The notes under the pieces are model-generated. The model was not told the DNA's origin. It saw only the letters and a list, made by a program, of their open reading frames with translations, and did no database searches. 64,000 nt of DNA from NCBI RefSeq assembly GCF_017565405.1, contig NZ_JAGEKR010000018.1, positions 28,839 to 92,838 on the forward strand, read 5' to 3'. The stretch comes from Allobranchiibius sp. CTAmp26. Lineage in GTDB: Bacteria; Actinomycetota; Actinomycetes; Actinomycetales; Dermatophilaceae. Below, one piece after another: positions 53,436 through 62,825 of the stretch. Both the position numbers and the translations under genes were made by a program. Position 1 is the first letter of the stretch, and the number at the start of each line of letters is the position of its first letter.

Positions 53436-54806
53436 TCAGCCCTTCGGGGAGGAGGAGAGCAGATCGACGAGACCGTCGACCTGCCAGAGGGGGTTGGGGG
53501 AATCGCCGGTGGCGGTGCGCACCGGGAAGTAGCCGTTGACCTCTTTGGGTCCGTCGCCGTCGGCGACGTAGCGCCCGTCTGCGGCGACGTCGAGCTGGTA
53601 GGTCGCCGAACCGACGACGACCGCACCCGGGATGTGCCAGGTGACCACGCAGCGCCAGTCGTTGCCCGGGCCGCTGTCCTCCACCAGGGAGCCGCCCTTG
53701 TCGCAGCTGGCGGCGGTCCGCAACTGCGCCTCGGTGACGTCCGGGCGGTGCAGCTCGCGGGCCTGCAGCCGGTAGAGATGCGCGTACGACGTGGCGAGCG
53801 AATGTTCCAGCTTCGCCTGCTCGATGCCGGAACCGGTCGCGGACGTCGTCGTGGCGACCACCGCGACGGTCAGCGCGGTGACCATCACCAGCGGCAGCGC
53901 GCCGGTGAGCAGGGCACGACGTCCGGCGCCGTCGTACGCCAGGTCGGTGAAGTCGCGCCGGATGAACAGGAGGTACGCCAGCGCGGTCGCCGCGACGGTC
54001 CAGACGAGGCTGACGATCAGCCCGACCACCAGCGGCCCGGTCTGTGCGGGGCTGGTGAACAGGCCGCGCCAGGCGAGGAACGTCTCGCTCGGCAGGGCCA
54101 GACGTACGGCGACCGGCAGCGGGAGGAGCTGGACCAGTTGCAGCAGCAGAGCGAGCAGGGCCGGCATCAGCAGACCCATCGGCGAGCGCCCCAGCGCCAC
54201 CGAGCCGAGCAGCCCGATGGCCGCGAACGCCAGGGTGGCCACGCTCGCGCAGGCCCAGGCGAGCAGCACCAGTCGTGCGGCGTGCCCGGGCTGCAGGGAC
54301 AGGCCGTCCAGGCCGACGAGCGGGCGGTTGCCGACCGCCACCAGGCCGCCGGCGATGCTGGAGGCCGCGAGCCCGGCCACCATCACGGCGATCACCGTGA
54401 TGCTGGACAGGGCCTTGGCCACGAAGATGCGGTGCGGTGATCGCACGGCGATGAGGAGGTAGCGCCAGGTGCCGAGACGGTCCTCGGTCGCGAAGACGTC
54501 GCCGGCGACCAGCGCGGTGAGCAGCGGCAGCGCCCACGTACAGCAGAAGCTGAGGACCACCAGCGCGCCGGCCCAACCGGTCGCGAGCATCCAGCGGCCG
54601 AAGACGGTGTCGGTGGGCAGCGAGCTCGCCTGGGTCACCGCCGCGACGAAGACGCCCGGCAGGACCCAGCAGGCGACGAGCACGATGCGGGTGCGCCACT
54701 GGGCGAGCAGCTTGACCAGCTCGAACCGGTAGACGGAGACGAATCGGGCGGGTCGCGACCGCTGGGCCGCGCCCGGGCGCACCTGCGAGGTGGTGGCCGT
54801 GGTCAT
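53436..54806 (-). CDS. ABC transporter permease with large extracytoplasmic C terminus
   Basis: The 456-residue protein has about six membrane segments between residues 40 and 320, starting RFELVKLLAQWRTRIVLVACWVLPGVFVAAV, in the style of ABC-2 permeases. Beyond the last helix (ALPLVMVTALTVAVVATTTS) about 135 residues extend outside, with two cysteines (RTAASCDKG, DWRCVVTWH) that may form a disulphide. This extra domain is not usual for the family. The ATG overlaps the ATPase stop (54803-54806), and the phosphoesterase gene begins 4 bp after its stop. Confidence 0.8.
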   Translation of the reverse strand: MTTATTSQVRPGAAQRSRPARFVSVYRFELVKLLAQWRTRIVLVACWVLPGVFVAAVTQASSLPTDTVFGRWMLATGWAGALVVLSFCCTWALPLLTALVAGDVFATEDRLGTWRYLLIAVRSPHRIFVAKALSSITVIAVMVAGLAASSIAGGLVAVGNRPLVGLDGLSLQPGHAARLVLLAWACASVATLAFAAIGLLGSVALGRSPMGLLMPALLALLLQLVQLLPLPVAVRLALPSETFLAWRGLFTSPAQTGPLVVGLIVSLVWTVAATALAYLLFIRRDFTDLAYDGAGRRALLTGALPLVMVTALTVAVVATTTSATGSGIEQAKLEHSLATSYAHLYRLQARELHRPDVTEAQLRTAASCDKGGSLVEDSGPGNDWRCVVTWHIPGAVVVGSATYQLDVAADGRYVADGDGPKEVNGYFPVRTATGDSPNPLWQVDGLVDLLSSSPKG

Positions 54807-55777
54807 CGAGCGTCCGTCCTGCTCGCGGTGGGATCGTCCATGTCGTTGGGGTCGGTGAGGGCAAGGAACGCCGCCTCGAGCGGCGGCACGACCGGTCCCA
54901 ACTCGCGCACCGCGATGCCGGCCCCGACGAGCCGGGCGACCAGCTCATCGAGCTGGGGCACCGGTGCGTGCACGACGAACGAGCCGTCCTCGACATGCCC
55001 GGATCCGCTCTCGGGCGGCACGATCTGCAGCCCCGACAGCTGCGCGGCGATCCGTCGGCCGGCCACCGGATCGGAGGTCACCACGCGGTAGTCCAGCTCT
55101 CCGCTCTCGGCCGCGAGCTTGCCGACCGGCCCGGTGAAGACCACGCGGCCGGCGCTCAGGATGGTGACTTCGGCGCAGAGTGCGGCCAGGTCGTCCATCC
55201 GGTGGCTGGAGACGACCACCGCAGTGCCCTGGCCGGCGAGGTTGCGCAGGACCCGGTGGACATGGCGCTTGCCGGCGGGGTCCAGGCCGTTGGCCGGCTC
55301 GTCGAGGACCAGCAGCCGCGGCTGCGTGAGGAGAGCCGCGGCCAGTCCGAGCCGCTGGCGCATGCCGAGGGAGAACCCGCGCAGTCGGTCATCGGCGACG
55401 TCGAGCAGGCCGACCTGCTCGAGGGCGTCCTCGACGCGGCTCGCCGCGGCAGCGCCGTACCCGCGCAGGCCGGCGAGGGCGGCGAGGTTCTGCCGAGCGG
55501 TGAGCGCCGGGTAGAGACCCGGTCCGTCGACGAACCCGGCCACGCCGTCCGGTACGCCGAGGACGCGCCCCACCGGCGTACCCAGGATCTGCAGCGAGCC
55601 CGCGTCGGGCACCGATAGTCCGAGCAGGAGTCCGAGCAGAGTGGTCTTGCCGGCGCCGTTCGGGCCGACCAGGCCGTGCACCTGGCCGTAGGGGATGTCC
55701 AGGTCGACGCCGTCGAGTGCGACGACGTCCCCGAAGGTCTGCGTGATCCCACGCGCCCGTACTGCGGTCGTCTCCAT
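54803..55777 (-). CDS. ABC transporter ATP-binding protein
   Basis: The 324-residue ATPase has Walker A GPNGAGKTTLLGLLLGL, the signature GFSLGMRQRLGLAAAL and Walker B LLVLDEPANGLDP, with the H-loop in VVVSSHRMDD. The C-terminal region ends in a PPLEAAFLALTD variant of the usual exporter ATPase tail. ATG at 55777 has GGAGAGCC upstream; the longer frame to 55897 contains Cys-rich non-conserved residues. It couples to the permease by a 4-nt overlap and likely drives ABC-2 type export. Divergent from the PBP gene. Confidence 0.93.
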   Translation of the reverse strand: METTAVRARGITQTFGDVVALDGVDLDIPYGQVHGLVGPNGAGKTTLLGLLLGLSVPDAGSLQILGTPVGRVLGVPDGVAGFVDGPGLYPALTARQNLAALAGLRGYGAAAASRVEDALEQVGLLDVADDRLRGFSLGMRQRLGLAAALLTQPRLLVLDEPANGLDPAGKRHVHRVLRNLAGQGTAVVVSSHRMDDLAALCAEVTILSAGRVVFTGPVGKLAAESGELDYRVVTSDPVAGRRIAAQLSGLQIVPPESGSGHVEDGSFVVHAPVPQLDELVARLVGAGIAVRELGPVVPPLEAAFLALTDPNDMDDPTASRTDAR

Positions 55778-55930
55778 GGCCTGGCTCTCCGTGTCGTCGA
55801 TGCATGGAGAACCTAGGCACACAGGGCAATCACAGCGCGGCATGCATGCGAACAACCGGTGAACTCTGCCGGCCACCGGCCGGGTCTCGGCATGCACCTA
55901 TCACCTAGAACTGCGGGCTACCCTGCACCG

Positions 55931-58270
55931 GTGAGCGATGAGGGACCGGTCGGCCCGGTGGACGGTGACTCCGTGCGGGGTCAGGACGGGCGGCAGGCAG
56001 GTGGGGGGTCGGCCCGCCCACCACGGGGGCGCGGTCGCCGGCGCCGCGGCCAGCACGGCCTCTTCTTCAAGGTCGTCACCCGCACGATCGTCGGGCTGTT
56101 CGCCCTCTTCCTCATCGGCGTCGTCGCGCTCGTGGTGATCTACGAGCGCACCGCGATCCCGCAGCCGGGCCAGGACGCGGGGCGGCAGGTGGCCGTCGTC
56201 TACTACAGCGACGGCAAGACCGAACTGGGCCGGATCGGACCGGTCAACCGGCAGAACGTGCAGCTCAGTCAGGTGCCGCAGAAGGTGCAGTACGCGTTCC
56301 TGTCGGCCGAGGACCGCAACTTCTACGACAACAAGGGCATCTCGCCGACCGGCATCCTGCGCGCGGCCTGGGCCGACGCGCGCGGCGGCTCGCAGCAGGG
56401 TGGCTCCACGATCACCCAGCAGTACGTGAAGAACTACTTCCTGACCCAGGACCGCACGGTCACGCGCAAGGTCAAGGAGATCATGATCTCCATCAAGATC
56501 GACCAGAAGTACACCAAGCAGCAGATCCTGGTCGACTACCTCAACACCATCTACTTCGGTCGCAACGCGTACGGCATCCAAGCGGCCTCGCAGGCCTATT
56601 TCGGCGTCGACTCCAGCAAACTGACGGTGTCGCAGGGCGCCTTCCTGGCCTCGGTCATCAACGCGCCGGCGTACTTCGACCCGGCGAACGGCGCCGACTC
56701 CAAGGCCCGCGCGAGCGCGCGGATGGCGTACGTCTTCGACGGCATGGTCAAGAAGGGCTGGCTGTCCCAGGCCGAGGCTTCGGCGCAGACCTTCCCGGTA
56801 TTCAAGACACCGAAGCCCGCCAACACCCGCACCGGCTCGACCGGCTACCTGCTTGCGGCCATCGAGAACGAGCTGTCCACGAAGCTGAAACTGACCGGCC
56901 AGGACATCGGCCGCAGCGGGCTGCGGATCACCAGCACCATCGACAAGACCGACCAGGCCGCGGCGGTGCAGGCGGTCAAGAACAGCGTCAGCGCGCAGAC
57001 GGCCAGCACCGACCAGGTGCACGCCGGACTGCTCTCGCAGAAGACCGACGGCGCCGTCGTCGCGATGTACGGCGGGGCGGACTACCAGAAGACCCAGTTC
57101 AGCTCGGCGACCCAGGCAGCGGTGCCCGGCGGCTCGAGCTTCAAGGTCTTCGCGCTCACCGCGGCGCAGCAGCAGGGGATCGGGCTCAACACCCAGGTCA
57201 GCGGGGCGAACTACCTGCGCCTGCCGGGTGTGGCGAAGCCGATCACCAACGACCGCGGTGAGACCTTCGGCCTGATCAACCTGCGCACCGCCCTCGCCGA
57301 CTCCGTCAACACGGCGTTCGTGCGGCTCAACGTCCGGCTGGGCAGCGGCAAGACCCTGGCCGCGGCGAAGCTGCTCGGCATCCCGGCAACCGACTCGGGC
57401 ATGAACACTCCGACCCCGAACGACACGTTGGGCGTGGCGGACGTGCACGTGATAGATCTGGCGAACGCCTACAACACCATCAACGCGGGCGGCGAGCGCA
57501 CCTCGCCGTACTTCGTGCAGAAGGTCACGAGCGAGCAGGGCGGCTACAGCTACACGGCGCACCCGGACCGCAACCAGGTCGTCTCCAAGGACATCGCGAA
57601 CAACGTCGCGAGCGCGATGGCCGGACCGATCACCTACCCGACCGGCAGCGCGCACGCGACGCTGCGCGACTTCGGCCGGCCCGCAGCGGGCAAGACCGGC
57701 ACCGTGGGGTCGGGCGGGAAGTTCCGATCCGCCTGGTTCACCGGCTTCACCCCGGGCCAGCTCACCACCTCGGTGGGCATGTACGCCGGCGACGGCGGCT
57801 CGAACACGTCTCTCGCGAAGGCCGGGCAACAGTTCTACGGCGGTGTGGTGCCGACGCAGATCTGGAAGGACTACATGACGATCGCGCTGCGCGGGAAGCC
57901 GATCACCCAGCTGCCGAAGGCCACCAACGCGGGATCGGGCAACAACATCCCGACGACGTCGACCACCTCGACACCGACCACCACGACGCCGACCAGCACG
58001 TCGACCACGACGAGTCAGCCGCCCACGAGCACCTCGACGTCGACGACCCCGACGCCCACGTCGACGACCACCACGCCGACGCCCACCTCGACGGCTCCGA
58101 CCACCACGGCCACCACCACGGCACCGCCGACAAGCACCCGGATCGTGGTCCCGACCCCGACGAAGGCGCCCACGGGACCACCGACCCCGGGAGTGCCGAC
58201 GCAGGGGGCGCCGACCACTCGGGTGGCACCGCCCGCGTCGAGCTCGCCCGCGACGCCGTCGAGCCGATAG
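55931..58270 (+). CDS. Bifunctional penicillin-binding protein (class A)
   Basis: The 779-residue enzyme has a short basic cytoplasmic start, one transmembrane helix (TIVGLFALFLIGVVALVVIY) and a GT51 transglycosylase domain with catalytic Glu127 in SAEDRNFYDNKG and GGSTITQQYVKNYFL. The transpeptidase domain has all three active-site motifs: Ser402-Ser-Phe-Lys405, Ser458-Val-Asn460 and Lys588-Thr-Gly590. It polymerises and crosslinks peptidoglycan outside the cell. A Thr/Ser/Pro repeat tail of over 100 residues ends it, probably a disordered wall-spanning region. GTG at 55931 is chosen; an upstream frame to 55859 is non-conserved. Confidence 0.95.
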   Translation: MSDEGPVGPVDGDSVRGQDGRQAGGGSARPPRGRGRRRRGQHGLFFKVVTRTIVGLFALFLIGVVALVVIYERTAIPQPGQDAGRQVAVVYYSDGKTELGRIGPVNRQNVQLSQVPQKVQYAFLSAEDRNFYDNKGISPTGILRAAWADARGGSQQGGSTITQQYVKNYFLTQDRTVTRKVKEIMISIKIDQKYTKQQILVDYLNTIYFGRNAYGIQAASQAYFGVDSSKLTVSQGAFLASVINAPAYFDPANGADSKARASARMAYVFDGMVKKGWLSQAEASAQTFPVFKTPKPANTRTGSTGYLLAAIENELSTKLKLTGQDIGRSGLRITSTIDKTDQAAAVQAVKNSVSAQTASTDQVHAGLLSQKTDGAVVAMYGGADYQKTQFSSATQAAVPGGSSFKVFALTAAQQQGIGLNTQVSGANYLRLPGVAKPITNDRGETFGLINLRTALADSVNTAFVRLNVRLGSGKTLAAAKLLGIPATDSGMNTPTPNDTLGVADVHVIDLANAYNTINAGGERTSPYFVQKVTSEQGGYSYTAHPDRNQVVSKDIANNVASAMAGPITYPTGSAHATLRDFGRPAAGKTGTVGSGGKFRSAWFTGFTPGQLTTSVGMYAGDGGSNTSLAKAGQQFYGGVVPTQIWKDYMTIALRGKPITQLPKATNAGSGNNIPTTSTTSTPTTTTPTSTSTTTSQPPTSTSTSTTPTPTSTTTTPTPTSTAPTTTATTTAPPTSTRIVVPTPTKAPTGPPTPGVPTQGAPTTRVAPPASSSPATPSSR

Positions 58271-58300
58271 TCACCACCAGCGCGCACCGGCGGGACGTGC

Positions 58301-58969
58301 TCAGCTGACGCGTACGTCGATCGGCGTGCAGTGGCCGTTGTTCGACTTCTCCGCCGAGCACGCGGTCACGCCGGCCAACAGGTCGACCTCGGCGCGGATG
58401 GCGAAACGATCGCCGGCCCTGGTGGGTGGCGGGTCGATGTGCAACTCGCCGTCCTCGCTGGTCCACACGTCCATGAAGACGTTCATCGTGGTGCCGATCC
58501 GGTCCGGCGGCACCCCGGCCGGCCCGAGGGCGTCACATAGATTCTGGAAGCAGCTGGGGTGCGGTGCGCCGCCGAACTCCGGGTAGAGCACGTCGAAGGT
58601 CTGCTGGCTGCAGGGCGTGAGCGTGAGGTCGTGGATGCCGACCGAGTCGGCCACGATCGTGGCGAGCACCGTGCTGCGGTTGCTCCACAACCGGTCGCCG
58701 GTGCTGACGTACAGCGTGTTGTTGTAGTCGACGGTGCGCCCGGCCGAGAGGCACTCCTCCGGGTCGGCGGCCGTCACCAGGTAGAGGTCGGCGACCTGTT
58801 CGCCGCACGGGTCGACGATCTCCAGCGTCTGCCCGGCCGCGACCGGCACCAGCAGGCCGGTCTGGGGAGGCAGGCGCGTCCAGCCGGGTGCGGGAGCCGA
58901 CGCGTCACCGTCGTACGGGTGGAACGCCGTGGGCGCCCGGGGGGTGCGAGGGCGGCGGGGGTCGGTCAT
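58301..58969 (-). CDS. DUF1989 protein (urea carboxylase-associated / carboxyguanidine deiminase family)
   Basis: The 222-residue protein has the family phrases AGQTLEIVDPCGEQVADLYLV, APHPSCFQNLCDAL, MNVFMDVWTSEDGELHIDPP and the closing CSAEKSNNGHCTPIDVRV. DUF1989 proteins were first named urea carboxylase-associated proteins. Two of them are now known as the CgdA/CgdB subunits of carboxyguanidine deiminase, so guanidino chemistry is the natural guess. Here only one subunit is present, and no carboxylase gene is close. Its ATG overlaps the stop of the YcgG-family gene (58966-58969), a direct sign of coupling. Substrate not proven. Confidence 0.88.
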   Translation of the reverse strand: MTDPRRPRTPRAPTAFHPYDGDASAPAPGWTRLPPQTGLLVPVAAGQTLEIVDPCGEQVADLYLVTAADPEECLSAGRTVDYNNTLYVSTGDRLWSNRSTVLATIVADSVGIHDLTLTPCSQQTFDVLYPEFGGAPHPSCFQNLCDALGPAGVPPDRIGTTMNVFMDVWTSEDGELHIDPPPTRAGDRFAIRAEVDLLAGVTACSAEKSNNGHCTPIDVRVS

Positions 58970-59694
58970 GAGTGGTCCTTCCGGGCTTCGAACGGAGGCT
59001 CCCAGGTGTCGTCGACGGCCCGCCCGGAGTACTGGCGTGCCTCGGAACTGTCGCCGTGGTCCTCGGCCATCGGGTTGACGTCCCCCTGCAGGCGGGTGTC
59101 ACGGGTGCGGATGGCGGTGCGCATCCGGTCGAATCCGCCGTCCGCGCGCAGGCGCTCGAACTGTGCGTGCAGGTTGAAGACCAGCATCGGCAGGGGCGCC
59201 CGGCGGGCGATGCGGGACGCGCCGGGATGCAGGCCGACGATGAAGAACGCGGTGCCGGCGTGGCTGAACGCGAAGTGCGGCTGGGCCGGGTCCTGAGACA
59301 CCCCGTGCGCCCACGGCTGGTCGTCGCCGTCGTGCAGGGTCTGCAGCACTCCCCACAGCAGCTTCTCGAACCGCGCCTCGGTGGTCGTGGCCGGCGAGCG
59401 GAACGCCGCGATCAACGACACGAAGTCCTCGCTGCCCTCGGTCTCCGCGGCGAAGGTGCGCAGGTGGTCGGCGAGCGCCGCGAGGTCGTCGGGGTGGTCC
59501 ATCTCGTCCAGCACGACGATCGAGGCGGTGTCGCGACGGAAGACCGATCGCGCGCCGAGACATGGGTACTCAGGGTGGGTGACCATCTCGGTCAGGGCGC
59601 GTACGACGCTGCCGTCCGGGCCGTTCTCGAGATCGCGCGCGGCGGCGCTGCCGAGCAAGGTGTCCAGCTTGCGCACGGGCGGACGCGATGGCAT
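58966..59694 (-). CDS. YqcI/YcgG-family protein (heme-dependent guanidino N-hydroxylase-like)
   Basis: The 242-residue protein matches the YqcI/YcgG family. It has a Cys-Leu-Gly-Ala-Arg motif (Cys45), then VLQTLHDGDDQPWAHGVSQDP, HFAFSHAGTAFFIVGLHPGASRIARR, VFNLHAQFERL and the C-terminal EARQYSG. Characterised relatives are heme enzymes that N-hydroxylate guanidino groups: GntA in guanitoxin biosynthesis and probably DcsA acting on arginine in D-cycloserine biosynthesis. The link to those functions is by family and from memory. ATG at 59694 gives this family start; the longer frame to 60051 crosses the DUF1772 gene. It lies in an operon with DUF1989 downstream and DUF1772 upstream. Confidence 0.88.
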   Translation of the reverse strand: MPSRPPVRKLDTLLGSAAARDLENGPDGSVVRALTEMVTHPEYPCLGARSVFRRDTASIVVLDEMDHPDDLAALADHLRTFAAETEGSEDFVSLIAAFRSPATTTEARFEKLLWGVLQTLHDGDDQPWAHGVSQDPAQPHFAFSHAGTAFFIVGLHPGASRIARRAPLPMLVFNLHAQFERLRADGGFDRMRTAIRTRDTRLQGDVNPMAEDHGDSSEARQYSGRAVDDTWEPPFEARKDHS

Positions 59695-59750
59695 GTGCTC
59701 CACTCTGCCGTACGGATGTTCGGTTTCGCACACCCCGCCTCGGGTGAGGG

Positions 59751-60167
59751 TCAACCGAATGCCACCCCGCACGCACAGATCAGCAGCAGCACTGCCAGGC
59801 CGGCGCGGACCCGGTCCACGCGCAGGAGGCGCCGGGTCAGGACGGGGTCGGGGGAGGCCAGCCGGCCGTGCAGCGGCGCGGCGCCCAGGCCCGTGACCAG
59901 GGCCACCCCCAGCGCGAGCACCGCGCCGGCGTACGACCATGGCCCCCGGTCGGCGGCAAGGATCCAGACGGTGGCGCCGGCGAGGGCGAGGTAGACCACT
60001 CCCACCAGGGGTGTGATGCTCCGGCTGTGGCGGTCGTGCTCGACGGTCCACCGGTCGGCCGGGACCCGCGCCAGGGCCGGGTAGACCAGGGCCGTGACCG
60101 TCGCCTGGAAGCCGGCGTGCAGCGCGGTGGCCGCGAGGAAGCAGGCCGCTGGTGCGGTGATGGTCAC
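59751..60167 (-). CDS. DUF1772 family membrane protein
   Basis: The 138-residue protein has four hydrophobic helices: ITAPAACFLAATALHAGFQATVTALVYP, LVGVVYLALAGATVWILAA, WSYAGAVLALGVALVTGLGAAP and VRAGLAVLLLICACGVAF. DUF1772 contains anthrone-oxygenase-like and uncharacterised four-helix membrane proteins; the short loops are typical. GTG at 60167 has GGGAG 1-5 nt upstream; the longer frame to 60395 adds non-hydrophobic sequence. It is the first gene of the DUF1772, YcgG-family, DUF1989 series, 56 bp before the second gene. Confidence 0.75.
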   Translation of the reverse strand: MTITAPAACFLAATALHAGFQATVTALVYPALARVPADRWTVEHDRHSRSITPLVGVVYLALAGATVWILAADRGPWSYAGAVLALGVALVTGLGAAPLHGRLASPDPVLTRRLLRVDRVRAGLAVLLLICACGVAFG

Positions 60168-60321
60168 GCTCCCGAGTCTGCCCGAATGGTCGGTGGCCGC
60201 AGAGGGATCAGCCGTCGCTGATGCGCGCGGGACGTCGGCGCAGGAGGGTAGACCGACCCATCGACGGTCCGGAACCGACATCTCACACGCTCGTGCGGAT
60301 GGCGCGCGTACTGTTCCCGCC

Positions 60322-61665
60322 ATGCCCGACGATGCGCGACGACTCGTCACGCCGAGCCGGGGCGACGGCGTCGCAGCGGCCGCCACCGAGGTCATCGGCG
60401 GCCCGGTCGGCCGGTTCGCCCGGGCCGGTGCCCGCAGCTGGCTGTACGTCGGCGGCGTGCTCTCGTCGCTGGCCAGCGTGCTGATAGCGGTCGGAGTGCT
60501 GCAGAAGAACCACTGCGAGCGGGTCGGCTGGGGCGCGCCGGGCGCGTTCTGGCGCGGGTGCTACTCCGATCTACCGGTCGGCGTCGGCGGGCAGGCAGGC
60601 GCCACCCCCTGGAGCGCCGGCGGCCCCGGTCACACCCAGCCGGTGCTCACCGCGTTCCTCACCTGGGGACTGCAGCACCTGGTGCCCGGCGGTGGCACCG
60701 CGCTGCATCAGCAGCAGATCTTCTACGCGATCTGCGCCGTCGTCATCACCGCGCTCGTCGCCGCGACCACCATCGCCACCGCGTCGATGCTGCGCGACTC
60801 GCCGTGGCAGGCCGCGCACGTCGCCCTGAGCCCGGTGCTGATCACCGCGTCCCTGTTGTCGCTGGACGTGCTCGGAGTGGCGCTCGCGACCATCGGGATG
60901 GCGCTGTGGATGCGTCGGATGCCCCTGGCAGCGGGAGCGTTCCTCGGAGCCGCGGTGATGGCGCGCACCTATCCGCTGATCATCATCGCGGCGATCGTCC
61001 TGCTCGCCACCCGCGAACGGCGTACCTCCGAGGCGATCCGCATGCTGGTCGCCGCCGCGGGGGTCGTGGTCTTCTTCCTGCTCGCCGCGGTCGCGGTCGG
61101 CGGTGACCCGCTGGCGCCGTACCGCGCGTGGGGCTCCGCGACGGCGTCGTACGGCTCGCCGTGGCTGGTCTCGGCGATCCTGCGCGTGACGATCCCCCCG
61201 ACCGCCCTGACGGTGATCGCGCTGCTCGGCTGGCTGGCGGCGCTCCTGGCGGGAATGCTGCGGGTGAGCATGCGCGCGCCCGTCCGGCTCGGCCCGTTGA
61301 CGTTGATGATGCTGGTCATCGTGATGGTGACCGGCCGTTCCTTCCCCCTGCAGGCGTCGCTGTGGGTGCTGCCGTTGATCGCGATCTGCGCGCTGCGCTG
61401 GCGCGAGCACCTGGTCTGGGCGATGGTCGAGGTCGTCTACTTCGTGATGGTGTGGATGTACGCCGGTGTGTCCTCCAACCCCGGCAAGGCGCTCGCGCCC
61501 GCGGGGTACGCGGTGTTCTGCGTGATCCGGCTGGTCGCGTACGCCGGTCTGGCGGTCGCGGCGTGGGAATCGGCCGAGGATGTGGACGAACGGATGCGCC
61601 CCGTCGTACGCCGCCCCGCGGCCCGCAGCGACGCGGATTTCCGCGCGAGCAGCAGTCCCGCCTAG
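60322..61665 (+). CDS. GT87-like (GT-C) integral membrane glycosyltransferase
   Basis: The 447-residue protein has about ten hydrophobic helices spread from residue 40 to 425 and the GT-C feature of a polar first loop (CERVGWGAPGAFWRGCYSDLP) after helix one. ARTYPLIIIAAIVLLATRERR and SSNPGKALAPAGYAVFCVIRL match the GT87 proteins coded in this slot between the PBP and rpsF in actinobacteria. These mostly transfer mannose or arabinose from polyprenyl-phosphate donors in envelope glycan synthesis. ATG at 60322 is the start used. Linkage to a specific glycan is inference. Confidence 0.82.
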   Translation: MPDDARRLVTPSRGDGVAAAATEVIGGPVGRFARAGARSWLYVGGVLSSLASVLIAVGVLQKNHCERVGWGAPGAFWRGCYSDLPVGVGGQAGATPWSAGGPGHTQPVLTAFLTWGLQHLVPGGGTALHQQQIFYAICAVVITALVAATTIATASMLRDSPWQAAHVALSPVLITASLLSLDVLGVALATIGMALWMRRMPLAAGAFLGAAVMARTYPLIIIAAIVLLATRERRTSEAIRMLVAAAGVVVFFLLAAVAVGGDPLAPYRAWGSATASYGSPWLVSAILRVTIPPTALTVIALLGWLAALLAGMLRVSMRAPVRLGPLTLMMLVIVMVTGRSFPLQASLWVLPLIAICALRWREHLVWAMVEVVYFVMVWMYAGVSSNPGKALAPAGYAVFCVIRLVAYAGLAVAAWESAEDVDERMRPVVRRPAARSDADFRASSSPA

Positions 61666-61884
61666 ACTCGGCTGCTGTTCGTCACCTCGCATCCCCTGTG
61701 GACAAACTCACGCGCCTGTCGGTGCCTTCGGGCACAGTGGCGTGCCAGGTAGGTCCTTGGTGGGTGACATCGACCGGTTTCGCTCTTGTCGGGCGCGACC
61801 GACCGGTGGGGTGACGACGACGCTGCAACCCTCCTGTCACGGAGAGACCGTGACCGCTTGAGACCGAAGGAGGTGGGTTCACTC

Positions 61885-62172
61885 ATGCGTCAGTACGAAT
61901 TGATGATCATCCTCGATCCCGAACTCGACGAGCGCACTGTCCAGCCCTCGCTGGAGAAGTTCCTCACCGTCGTCACCAAGGACGGCGGCAAGGTCGACAA
62001 CCTCGACATCTGGGGTCGTCGCCGCCTGGCCTACGACATCACGAAGAAGTCCGAAGGCATCTACGCCGTCGTCACCATGACGGCCGAGTCCGCGACGGCC
62101 AAGGAGCTGGACCGCCAGCTCGGCCTGAACGAGTCGATCCTGCGCACCAAGCTCCTGCGCGTCGACGCCTGA
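61885..62172 (+). CDS. rpsF: Ribosomal protein bS6
   Basis: The 95-residue small-subunit protein opens [19 protein letters not shown] and contains [29 protein letters not shown], the usual bS6 body; it ends LLRVDA without the long acidic tail of E. coli. ATG at 61885 follows AAGGAGG. It begins the rpsF-ssb-rpsR-rplI operon. The 219-bp leader before it should hold the promoter and any S6:S18 control element, neither of which I could define. Confidence 0.96.
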   Translation: MRQYELMIILDPELDERTVQPSLEKFLTVVTKDGGKVDNLDIWGRRRLAYDITKKSEGIYAVVTMTAESATAKELDRQLGLNESILRTKLLRVDA

Positions 62173-62222
62173 CGACTCTTCGCACTCGAGAAGCTAGACG
62201 ACAGGAAGCAGGGAACCACACC

Positions 62223-62825
62223 ATGGCTGGCGACACCGTCATCACAATCATCGGGAACCTCACCCAGGATCCCGAGCTGCGCTTCACCCCCTCGGGTGCT
62301 GCCGTCGCGAACTTCACCGTGGCCTCCACGCCGCGGCAGTTCGACCGGCAGAGCAACGAGTGGAAGGACGGCGAAACGCTGTTCATGCGCTGCTCGGTCT
62401 GGCGTGACGCGGCGGAGAACGTCGCCGAGTCCCTCACCCGCGGTTCGCGGGTGCTGGTCTCGGGGCGGCTGAAGTCGCGCTCCTTCGACACCAAGGAGGG
62501 CGAGAAGCGCACCGTGGTGGAGTTGGACGTCGAAGAGGTCGGTCCGTCGCTGCGGTACGCCACGGCGAAGGTCAACAAGACCCAGCGTGGCGGCGGTGGT
62601 GGCTTCGGCGGTAACGCCGGTGGCGGCCAGGGCGGTAACGCCGGTGGCGGGTTCGGTGGACAGGGCGGTGCCTCAGGTGGCGGCGCCCCGGCCAACGACC
62701 CGTGGGCCACCGGTGGCGGCTCGGGCGGCAACGCCGGCTCGGGCAACTCCGCGCCGGCAGGCGGCCAGGGCGGTCAGGGCGGCGGCTGGAACACCGGCCC
62801 GTCGTACGACGAGCCTCCTTTCTAG
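62223..62825 (+). CDS. ssb: Single-stranded DNA-binding protein
   Basis: The 200-residue protein has the OB-fold [29 protein letters not shown] ... [33 protein letters not shown] glycine-rich linker of about 70 residues with GGGFGGN-type repeats follows. The acidic partner-binding tip is reduced to DEPPF instead of DDDIPF. It protects single-stranded DNA and recruits replication proteins. The gene is 50 bp after rpsF and 149 bp before rpsR. Confidence 0.96.
   Translation: MAGDTVITIIGNLTQDPELRFTPSGAAVANFTVASTPRQFDRQSNEWKDGETLFMRCSVWRDAAENVAESLTRGSRVLVSGRLKSRSFDTKEGEKRTVVELDVEEVGPSLRYATAKVNKTQRGGGGGFGGNAGGGQGGNAGGGFGGQGGASGGGAPANDPWATGGGSGGNAGSGNSAPAGGQGGQGGGWNTGPSYDEPPF

Noticed and set aside
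60168..60321. Guanidine riboswitch ahead of the DUF1772/YcgG/DUF1989 operon
   Set aside because: I looked for a conserved structured leader with the ACG/GGG pattern and saw none; a covariance-model search would settle it.
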